Origin: Zanthoxylum bungeanum
Taxonomy: Eukaryota > Streptophyta > Magnoliopsida > Sapindales > Rutaceae
DNA length: 64,000 nt
Assembly: GCA_019454045.1 (NCBI GenBank)
Contig: SKCR01007779.1
Location: 186,001-250,000 of the forward strand
Reading direction: 5' to 3'
Position 1 is the stretch's first letter, and each line of letters opens with the position of its first letter. Below are positions 55,269 to 64,000 of the stretch, in pieces. A program made the translations under genes and the position numbers. The notes below the pieces were generated by a model. The model had not been told where the DNA came from. It saw nothing but the letters and a program-made list of their open reading frames with translations, and did no database searches.

Positions 55269-55811
55269 CTAATAAAAAACTCAAATGTAATTTATGAAAT
55301 GAGCACAGTTGAAACTCATCCAACCACATGTACATTGACCCATTAATTTGAATAATAGTTTGCATCTTTATCATTAATTAGTCTAAAAGTATTACTATAA
55401 TTTTGGAGTTTCATTTTTAAATTTGACATTACTAGCACATAATCCATATTTTGTGTAGGTTGAGCACATCTTTGAATATAATTTCATATCATAACAAAAA
55501 CTCTAATGTTATTTTAGGTATTGATCTTGTAAATGTTCATGATTTCATCGGTTTTATGGTCTAAATGAGTCAGTTGATTTATTTACTCTTAAAATTTATA
55601 CCTCATTCGTTTGTCTCTCAATTCTCAAATATATTTTTAATTCACTTTGCAGGAGCTAATAGTCAGAGTCTACATTTTGAAGTACAACAAATAATAAAAA
55701 ATTTATGAAACAAAAAACTTATAAAAATAATTCAAAATAAAATAACAAATAACAATAGACCCAAAATCCAAAAAATATTGTATGGGTTTTGTGGGCTATT
55801 GGTATTTAGGT

Positions 55812-57000
55812 TTCTTATTTTAATAAGAAGTTATGTTTTTGTATTGTAATGAGTTTCATATTTTAATAATTTATTATTTTATTTTTATAATTTAATAATT
55901 AAATATGACCTGTAGAGAATAGATGCTACGTATGTTTTTTTTAAAATTTTAATGGGAGATTATAATATATTTTCTTATTGTAATATGTTTCTTAGTTTAA
56001 TAGTTTATCATTTTAATTTTATAATTTAAAATATATTATAAAAACATAACTTCTTATTTTAATAAGAAGTTATGTTTTTATATTGTAATGAGTTTCATAT
56101 TTTAATAATTTATTATTTTATTTTTATAATTTAATAATTAAATATGACCTGTAGAGAATAGATGCTACGTATGTTTTTTTTAAAATTTTAATGGGAGATT
56201 ATAATATATTTTCTTATTGTAATATGTTTCTTAGTTTAATAGTTTATCATTTTATTTTTATAATTTAAAATAATAAATTACAATGTTAATTAATTAAATT
56301 AATAAGTTTTTATTTTAATATGAGATTATATTTTTTTTTATTGTAACAGGTTTCTTACTTTAATAATTTATTTTTGTAATTTTTAATTTAATAATAAAAA
56401 TTAAATTATAGAGATTAAATATCACTTATATATTTTTTTTAATTTTAGTGGGTAATTATAACATGTTTATTTTATTATCATGAGTTTTTTTTATTTTAAT
56501 AGTTTATCATTTTTAATTTTATAATTTAAAATAATATAATAAAATATCAATTAATTAAATTAATAAGTTTCTTATTTCAATGGGGGATTATGTTTTTATA
56601 TTGTAATATTTCTTATTTTAATTTTATAATTTAATAATAATAAAAATTAATTGTATAGATTATGTGTCACATGAAACGATGAAAAGCTTAAAAATATTTT
56701 ATATATATATTCTTTATCAGATTATCCGTGATATTATTCAAAAATTAATTGGATAGTATAATATATATTTTTGGTTATAATAAAGTTTTTATTTAATGGA
56801 TTTATTAATTTAAATTTATAATTTAATAGTATTTCTTATCTTAATAAGATAGTATAATATGTTTTCTTATTATAATATAGTTCTTATGAAATTATAATTT
56901 ATATTTTTGTTGTAATAAACTTTCTATTTAATAGATTTATTAATTTAATTTTATAATTTTATAATTTAATAATGAGTCGTCACATGGCACGATATATATA
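55812..57000. repeat. AT-rich tandem array, about 240-bp period
   Basis: Two nearly identical 239-bp units start at 55812 and 56051 (TTCTTATTTTAATAAGAAG). Three or more diverged relatives follow to about 57000, recognisable by TTATTTTAAT-GG-GATTATAAT, TTTATAATTTAA and GTAGAGA-TAGATG- or TAGATTA-type blocks. A near-perfect palindrome with 22-nt arms lies at the unit junction (56037-56082). Confidence 0.85.
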
Positions 57001-57014
57001 TATATATATATATA
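56991..57014. repeat. (TA)n microsatellite
   Basis: A run of about ten TA units closes the AT-rich array. Immediately after it, from about 57028, is GGGATGGCAATGGGG with later GGGGATGGGGAAT-like motifs. This resembles a widespread plant hAT-like MITE end, but I found no other end. Confidence 0.8.
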
Positions 57015-57453
57015 TAAATTAAGCGTGTGATTAGGGATGGCAATGGGGTTTGGGCGGGGATCGTGATCTTCAAACTTGAACCCGAATTATTAAGAAATCA
57101 ATGAATCTGTCTCGTGATCGAAATTTTTTGAATGGAGACGTTTCCCATTATATTCGAATGGAGATGGGGAATAAATGGGGACCTAATCCCCGCTTCTTTT
57201 ATTATTAAAAATTATAAAATATTAGGGTTTTTTTGTTTGTATTCTATATATTTTTTATTTTTCAACACAAAATTTAAAAATAAGTTAAAATATTAATTTA
57301 AACTTTGTCCACACTTATTTTTATATTATATGCATTTTACTTTTTAAAAATATAAGAAAATTGAACTCATGTCATAAAGCATGCGTTTGTTGTGTTGACA
57401 CTAGTTGTCAAAACTGAAAACTTGTATTACATGTTAATTTCTCTTTCTTTTTT

Positions 57454-57455
<2 letters not shown>

Positions 57456-57491
<36 letters not shown>
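57456..57491 (-). repeat. Poly(T) tract, possible 3' end of an inverted SINE
   Basis: 36 uninterrupted Ts precede GACAATGAGTCGCATGGG. On the minus strand this reads as a body ending ACTCATTGTC followed by a long poly(A). About 130 bases further into the body is ATTCGAGCC, which could be a B box. No A box or TSD was found, so the call is tentative. Confidence 0.45.
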
Positions 57492-57492
<1 letters not shown>

Positions 57493-58850
57493 ACAATGAG
57501 TCGCATGGGTTGTGATGCATCAACCACTTCCATTATAAGAGTTATAAACTAAATTATGACTCATCAGTCATCATCTTATGTAGCATTGAGTAGGTTTCAA
57601 GTATTTTTTTAGTGGCTCGAATTCAAATTTTGAGAGAGATTGAAGATAAAAAGTTGATTTGGATTTTGTTCATCTTCTTATCTCAAATAAAATTTGGTCC
57701 ATCTTGAATCTCACATCGAATAATTGAAGATTCAGAATATCAATTAGGATTCATAATTTTTAGGCAAAAATCAAAATTTTCAACGAAAATTATTCAAAAT
57801 CTTGCCTTATCTTTTTATTTGGGTAGAAAAATCGTCCCCAATTCCAATCATAATTATTTTATTTTTATATTTTTAATTGTCGTATTGAATCAATAATAAT
57901 AAAAAAAATTAATTATTTTTTCATAAGAGTATATATATATTTAAAAATATATAAAATATTGCTTGGACTTTTGATTTCAAGGGTGTTGAGGATTTGGGGT
58001 ATTAAGAAAACAATAAGTGGCAAGTGGTAAAAATATAAAAAAATATGGGAGAAAGTGACATTCTCCCATCAAAATGGCCCCCTCTTATACAACGAGGAGA
58101 TTCTGTAGAAAAAAAAATATGAGGTTTTGGCCCACACTACAAAATTTTATGAATAAAAATAAAGTAAAAAATATACTTAATAATTGAAACATGAGGAATA
58201 GTGTTGTTGGTAGCCTAATTTGGGCATAAATCATACAATCATATAGTTGACTTCATCATATTTAAGACTTCAAAATAGCTTTTTCTGTTTCATAATCTCC
58301 ATCTGAGTCACATGCAGGCGGAGGCATGCAGGATTATGTGCATTCAATATATACCCAACAGCAACATGCTTTTATTAAAATTGAAAATAATACAATTAAC
58401 ACCCACCACCACTTCATCTGAAGCAGAAACATTAATTAACAATAAAATTCATGTCACCTTCCTCAGATTTCTGATCAATTAGTTATTCTATCCAATACTC
58501 AAACTTCTGCTTTTTCATAGAAGCATCTTTTTAATTTGCAAAAAAATCACTTGGATCAATCCAAGTTGATTGATGCTTTTTTCCAAAGATTATGCAATTT
58601 AGTTTAGTATTGGATCCAAATTTACACAAAATTTATTATATTTATAATTGTTGACTATTGAAATATTTGGTATGTAGAAAGAGAGCGTGTAAGGTTCAAA
58701 TCTCTTGAAACAAAGTCCTAAAAATGGGTGACTAATTTTATTGAGGAATGTCTCCAAGGGGTGTAAGCACGCAATCCTAATTAATTAATCTAGAAATGAA
58801 AATTACAGTTGCTCATAATAGTCTTTTGATATTTTCGTGTCTTTCTTTAG
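57492..58850. other. AT-rich intergenic DNA, no gene seen
   Basis: Mostly low-complexity AT-rich sequence. GGGAGAAAGTGACATTCTCCC (58047-58067) is a small inverted repeat. AAGGTTCAAATCTC near 58691 resembles a pol III B box but has no partner A box. Confidence 0.4.
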
Positions 58851-59335
58851 ACTTGACTTTGAGCTTATATAGTGGTGCAAATAACTGTCTGATAATCGCT
58901 TGAGCAGTTAGATCACATGTTCTGCAACTTCTTGTTTCTTCATCTGCCAATTGTGACAACTACTCTAGTCGTGCCTCTAGCTTCTGGTAACTACTGGTTG
59001 TTGTGGTAACTGTAAGGTCTGCTCCTCGTTGTGACTTGCCATTGTGATAACTGTTGTGATTGTGCGTCACATAGGTTTATTACTTGTGATAACCGCTGGA
59101 AACTGGTCCCAATTCCTTCTACAGTTAGATCACATTTACGTAACTGCTCCATAGTTTGATTATTGCATGGCTGATTGGGCGATGTGGATGCTTGGCCGAT
59201 TGGACGATTTGCTCGACATGCCGATTGGGCGACCTGAGCTCTTTCATTCATGACGAGTTTTATCCATGACTTGATAGGGCGATGTCACCTTTGAAGTTCT
59301 TTCAAAATTTTGGTTGTCAACAATTACCCCCCAAG
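58851..59335. repeat. Repeat-bearing region, possible decayed LTR end
   Basis: CAGTTAGATCACAT occurs at 58906 and 59123, and GATTGGGCGA or GATTGGACGA occurs three times at 59175-59232. On the minus strand ACTTGGGGGGTAATT (59321-59335) precedes GTTGACAACC, which could be a polypurine tract and LTR start, but no second LTR is visible. The open frame 59251-58991 on the minus strand has no recognisable domain. Confidence 0.35.
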
Positions 59336-59799
59336 TACGGCCTAATTGAGTCGGCTAGTGAAATTGGAGCTATATTTCTCGATTCGATGATTACCTCTTC
59401 TTTGTATTTTTTGAGATGATCCCCCATTAAATGCAACCTTTGAAATGGCCCCTTATTAAATGCAAGAAGCTTGATTCAAAGCTCACCATTTCTACATTAA
59501 ATGCAAGAGGTTTGATCCAAAACTCATCATTTCCTTATTAAATGCGCACGCATTGGTTCACATCTCTTCTTCTGACGCATGTCTCTTTATTTGATGCATG
59601 TATTTTCCATCTAACGACATCCAGCGCTAACCAAATTGAAATACGCGCCCAGTCATTTTGTGTTTCCTACCCTTTCTTTATTTGCAGTACAAGCTAACCA
59701 AATCACGATACGTGTTCTGTTTTGTTCACGATTCTCGCTTTGTTCTTCTAATTCCAATTGATGTGTGCCATCTGTCTATGATAAATTAGGCCACCCTTC

Positions 59800-60117
59800 T
59801 TACCCTATAAAATTAGGCCTCTTCTTTTCACCATTTTACTTTTACCTTTGCAACTCTTTCGAGTAACTCTCTCTCAAACACTAAAACTTGACTTCTTCAT
59901 TCTTCAATGGCATCTTCGTCTTTTGTTTCCAAATCTCATGAACATTCTACCTTTCTAGATCACCATAACACACTTGAAGACCCTTCGATCGACGTTGCTC
60001 ACTATCTTCTATAGGATACAACAAGGAATGTCTGCACTTTCAGCCATGCATTCAATGATAAAAACGTCATAGCCAATGCTCCATTGGCCTAGTTTTTCCC
60101 CCTCACAAGTGAGCTGT
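59800..60117 (+). pseudogene. Promoter plus start of an unrecognised gene, broken
   Basis: CCCTATAAAATTAGG (59801-59815) is a strong TATA box. A pyrimidine-rich leader (CTCTTTCGAGTAACTCTCTC) follows about 60 bp later. The first ATG (59909) opens MASSSFVSKSHEHSTFLDHH and continues about 36 codons to a TAG at 60014-60016. After it the same frame is open for another 26 codons (NVCTFSHAFNDKNVIANAPL) to a second TAG. It looks like the first exon of a real gene with a nonsense mutation, but I do not recognise the protein. It could also be a transposon-borne ORF. Confidence 0.45.
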
Positions 60118-60407
60118 TAATGATTTCGTATATACATTATTTTCGGATTTTCTTACTTTTCAATTTTATAATTTCATGACTTGCATGATTTCTGTTAATG
60201 ATTTTGATTAAATAATGTATGTAAAAAGTGATTAATAACACATCAGCCCAACAATCTTAATAACTTATTATTTTACATGTGTTGTTAATTCTGGTTTTGA
60301 ATGTTTTGATGTTCTTTTTCGAAGAAAATATTTCGTGTGCATGAAAATTACACAAGGGCGTTTGAACTCCCGACAGAAGCATAATGAAAAACCTTATATT
60401 TCGTATT

Positions 60408-60615
60408 TTCGTTCGAATGTGGTGACGAATGCCACTCGAATGCAAGTTCTCTGGAAAGTTTCGTTTGAACGCGTTATCAAATGCTTCACGAATGCAAGTT
60501 CTCTAGACAGTTTCATTCGAACTCGTTATCAAATGTTACACGAACGCGAACTCTTTAGAAAGACTCGTTCGAACGGCTGAACGAACGTGACACTAATGCA
60601 AGTCACATCTGGGAA
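60408..60615. repeat. 52-bp minisatellite, four copies
   Basis: Units start at 60408, 60460, 60512 and 60564, exactly 52 bp apart, with no indels despite 20-35% substitution. The shared skeleton is TTCGTTCGAA, then ACGAATGC-CACGAATGCAAG, TTCTCTGGAAAG. TTCGAA and GAACG motifs recur. Confidence 0.9.
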
Positions 60616-61286
60616 ATTTTTCAGATTTGAATTAATATACATAAATTCACAGATCTAGATAGATCTAGTATCTAGTTATATATCATATACAATACACACT
60701 TCGATTATAAAATTTTGGTAATATAGACATAAATTGAATATATGCAAAGTATAATATTAACTTTAAAAAATCATATATTGAACTTTTGTAAACTTGGTAG
60801 TATAGGTTTTAGTTAATATCAGTGTGTTCAATTATCATAAGCATACACATAGTCTACAATGTGATAAAGTTGAAAATTATTTATTGATTGTTTGTAGCAT
60901 AGTGGTTGAGTATTTAAAGTGTATCACAAAGACTTGATCCGAGTTATACACAAGTAATTCTTTCCAAGCTTGATTGACTTTATACCTTTACAATTGTTAT
61001 ACTTGAACTTGAGAATTAAAGTGTAACACTAAAGATTGAATGCCTAAGGTTTTCTATTGAGAAAATGATTAAGAAAATTCTTTCACCAATGCGATAAGAG
61101 CCTAAGTGGGTAGGGACTTAAGTGGTTACACCATACCCCCTCATCTTCTTGGAATTTTCCTTTGTTCACCTATCATAAGAAATTTTAGTTACAAAGTCAA
61201 GGACTTGTATTATTTGGTACTAAAAACGAAAATAATAACAAGTAGATTTTTAGTGTAACACTTAAACCGGATCATAAAGTTGATCT
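60616..61286. other. AT-rich DNA upstream of the copia gag
   Basis: No coding frame seen. GTAGCATAGTGGTTGAG at 60894 resembles a tRNA A box, but no B box in register was found. Part of this is probably the leader of the copia element whose gag starts at 61315. Confidence 0.35.
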
Positions 61287-61560
61287 TTGTGTGATTTGTC
61301 TTGTGTTAATTTACAGTTACACATTGTTGGTGGAAATATCACAGTACCGGTCGCTCATAGAGAGAAACTGGATAAGTTTGGTGGAGCAAAGTTCAAACAG
61401 TGGCAGAGCAAAATATTATTCTACCTTACAAGACTGCAGTTGGCTAAGTATCTCAAGGAAAATCCCATGGGTCCTGTGGAGGGAGAAACGAAAACAGCAA
61501 AGCAACTGCGATTTGAGGCATGGTCGTAAGGCAATTTCTTGTGCAAGAACTTGTAGGGGT
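61287..61560 (+). pseudogene. Ty1/copia gag N-terminal fragment
   Basis: An open frame from about 61287 gives ITVPVAHREKLDKFGGAKFK, then QWQSKILFYLTRLQLAKYLK, KENPMGPVEGETKTAKQLRF and EAWS, then a stop. The homology resumes with NFLCKN. The KF-G--FK-WQ-K--FYLT pattern is the conserved start of plant copia gag (UBN2/DUF4219-like). TTAATTTACAG precedes it and resembles a 3' splice site. It is a different family from copia-1 and copia-2. The gag is cut off by the LTR that starts at 61563. Confidence 0.82.
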
Positions 61561-61562
61561 TT

Positions 61563-64000
61563 TGTTGCGGATATCCGGTAACGCAGCGGAAACAGTGGAA
61601 AATCAAAATTTTCCGATTTCTAAACTTTTTTCTCGTTTAATAAAATAAACTTATTTATTTTATTATCCAATAATCAAATTATGAAACAAAACACAATAAA
61701 TCAAATTTATGTGAAATTACCGAATTACCCCTAAACAAGCATTTTGTTTATTTTGAATCCGAAATTGTTCAAAATAATTTTGAATGATTCTAAATCATTT
61801 ATAGGATGAGTTTAACATGTCCCAAATCAAAATACAATTTGCAACAAAAAACTCAAAATAAACCCTAAAACCGAGAGCTATTCCAAATGGGGGATTGTGC
61901 ATTCTGCATTTCCATTGTTCAAAACACATGCAAATGAAATCCAATCAACCCAATATTTTATATGCATCATATACACATCCAAATACACTATATAAATGAA
62001 AAGCCCAAATTTGGAAGTGGTCTTAAACCCTAATTTTTCAATTTCTTCAAATTGGACAAATTAGACCAAATTGGTTAAATCCAATACTTCAATCATGTTT
62101 TTCCATCCAAATCAAGTCTCAACACAATGAAATAACTATAGATCAAATCTAGGTCATTTAAGAGTGGGTCAAAAACTCTAGATTAGCAACAAAGTTTCTC
62201 AAACTTACAAAAGTATGCTTACTAACTCATTAGAAGCATCATTTGAATTTTATACATGCATAACCTTACCAACAAACTTCCATCAAACAAAACACAATGA
62301 ATAAAGAAAAGAATAACAAGATAACATCATAGCATGTAGCGTAGAACAAAAGAAACATTTTCTTCTCTAATAGTAAGTTGGAAAAACTTACTAAAATTCC
62401 AAGTTTGGCTTGTTTTTCTTTATCTTTCTCTCTAGCTTCATTTGTTTCTTCAATGGAGTTTTTGTATAAAGTGTATTAAGTTATTAAACCCTAAATGAAA
62501 CAAAACAATATATATTTGCACAATTATGCCCTTGGCCGAAATTGCCTAAGGAAAAATCAAGACAAATTGTTTTAATTTCATTTGAATTTCAACTTGCAAC
62601 TTGATTAAATGATCATTACACTTTAATGATAAATTCAAACAAGTCAACAATTGCAACTTAGTCATTAAATAAAATATCACAACTTAAAAATATCTATACT
62701 TTAATTAATTTAATCATTTAACAATTAAATAAATAATTAATTAATTAAATACAAATATATTAAATATATGTATAATATTTACATTAAATATTAAATACAT
62801 ATATTCATTTGTGATATTAATCAAATATCTCAATTTGATAATTAATTAATGTGTATTTGAATTAATCAAGCATTAATTACAAATACACAAAAAATTAAGG
62901 AAATGACTATCGGGTCCATATACATGTATTTTGCGTTTAACATTTAAACGACTTTATAAATAATTAGTATTATTTATAATTGTTGCCCTAGTGCTCTACG
63001 AGTATATTTCATTAGTGAGACTCTCTATATTCAGGCATATCCGTCATGAAATCCAATTTCGTGTCCATAATTTATCCACCCGTAAATTATGACGATCACG
63101 GATAAACTCGTTGAATCATACAGGTCGAGGTCATGACAAATGTATAATTCCTCTGTCACAAGTATCCGGATAAATCCCAGAGATATAGATGTAAACGTCA
63201 AATCTCTATAGGGATTATCCAATCGACTATTCTATTAGCAATCTCAAAAAGAACATTTAGAACTAGCTTCTAAATTGTACCACGGGCCCATGGTTTTTAT
63301 CTGATTGCTAATCATATGGACTACCTATGCTCTGATACACAGAACTGACAGATCCTATCTTGACACACATAGGACACCTTGAGGATCTATCTACACCCAA
63401 CGAACATGCAGAGGTATGATCTTAATAGATCTGTGATGTGACTGCCATCTAAGTGTAGAAGATGTCTCGTGTGCCCACAATGGCATCTCAAGTCTAAGAA
63501 TCATAAGTGCTACTCAACCCAACAAGATTCTTATTGATGTTGGTGTACCATCCATTAAGAATCTTCGGTGAGTCATTCAGTGTTTATCCACTATAAACAC
63601 ATACACGTCTATACGAGTCTCCCTAGACTCATGGTTCATTGGGATAAACAATCGGACCAAGTCTCGAAATACGACATGTACTGGTCTCAACAGATTTGAC
63701 TAACCGACCCGTGTTAGTGAATCTTGACCAGGAACTGTATTTGATAATATACATTTAGCAGTGACACTTTCCAATGTCAATTACAAACTATATGTGTAAC
63801 TGTGTATTGCATTATATATTATCGGGCATTTGTCTAATATATACATATCACTAAACCACATTTAGTTTCAATCTAATCGTAATCAGATCGAATACGTATA
63901 TAAAAACAAGAAGTGTAACCATAAATAAGTAATATTATGGAAAAATGGATTGTTCATATTCATGAATCAGACATAAATAAGATCCGAATTGGCGCTCTGA
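61563..64000 (-). mobile_element. Copia-type LTR, partial, running off the window
   Basis: It begins TGTTGCGGATATCCGGTAAC with CGCAGCGGAAAC just after, as in element E. A TATA-like box on the minus strand (about 62470-62485) separates R/U5 (left) from U3 (right), so the orientation is minus. The U3 part (62980-64000) resembles the U3 of LTR F in GACAGATCCTATCTTGACAC, CCCAACGAACAT and GAGTCATTCAGTGTTTATCC, whereas the R/U5 parts do not match. The outer end and TSD lie outside the window. Confidence 0.7.

Noticed and set aside
57028..57200. hAT-like MITE starting GGGATGGCAATGGGG
   Set aside because: Only one end resembles known plant elements; no inverted partner or 8-bp TSD could be found, so it is not listed as an element.
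58680..58790. Second SINE (AAGGTTCAAATCTC B-box-like)
   Set aside because: No A box, tail or target duplication found.
60894..60945. tRNA gene or SINE head (TAGCATAGTGG A-box-like)
   Set aside because: No cloverleaf and no B box in register; a chance match is likely.

Overview
This 64 kb window looks like gene-poor, repeat-dense nuclear DNA from a flowering plant, probably a dicot. It is AT-rich and has no bacterial-style genes. It is built almost entirely of LTR retrotransposons nested inside one another. Plant signatures include Ty3/gypsy primer-binding sites complementary to tRNA-Asp, Ty1/copia sites of the initiator-Met type, a tRNA-derived SINE, a MULE with a 9-bp target duplication, and a hAT-type MITE with an 8-bp duplication. 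The only stretch resembling a host gene with an intact reading frame is a C-terminal fragment of a LOG-type cytokinin-activating enzyme at 4215-4586. No intact host gene, rRNA, tRNA or CRISPR was found.

Layout. 1-4214: truncated Ty3/gypsy element A on the minus strand (integrase, RNase H, a gag joined directly to RT by deletion, PBS, 5' LTR). 4215-4586: LOG fragment. 4587-7077: 3' end and 3' LTR of a related plus-strand element B, so the LOG fragment lies between two inverted LTRs. 7083-8150: an old copia gag remnant. 8373-10256 plus 38585-38960: one copia-type LTR (F), split by element C. Element C (10257-38579, minus, TSD AATAC) is a gag-protease-only Ty3/gypsy. Inside its gag sit element D (14572-32146, plus, TSD GCAAC) and element E (32163-36157, TSD ACATC/ATATC), 16 bp apart. 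Copia-1 (17422-27166, plus, TSD GTCCC) is inserted in D. To the right lie a hAT MITE (39476-40030), a tandem duplication of the MITE and its flank, and a MULE (41232-52284, TSD TATCTCATG). The MULE contains copia-2 (41911-51908, minus, TSD GAATC), a second member of the copia-1 family. 52294-61560 is lower-copy AT-rich DNA with a SINE, foldback and tandem repeats, a broken promoter-plus-ORF, a 52-bp minisatellite and a copia gag start. A further copia-type LTR runs from 61563 off the right end.

None of the elements looks able to move by itself: all have stops, deletions or lost catalytic residues. Copia-2 is the best preserved, but its RT has Asn in place of the first catalytic Asp. The most interesting signals are: (i) an array of at least nine short perfect hairpins with 3-nt loops in the copia-1/copia-2 LTRs, with a paired substitution between copies; (ii) the LOG fragment between inverted LTRs; (iii) CGCG-palindrome clusters upstream of the TATA box in two gypsy families; (iv) an element whose two LTRs share R/U5 and core promoter but have unrelated U3 regions; (v) a 205-bp triplication with alternating inverted segments in one LTR; (vi) a four-copy 52-bp minisatellite in perfect register. 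Coordinates were counted by hand. Element ends supported by TSDs should be good to about 1-2 bp; domain limits inside degenerate regions are approximate.
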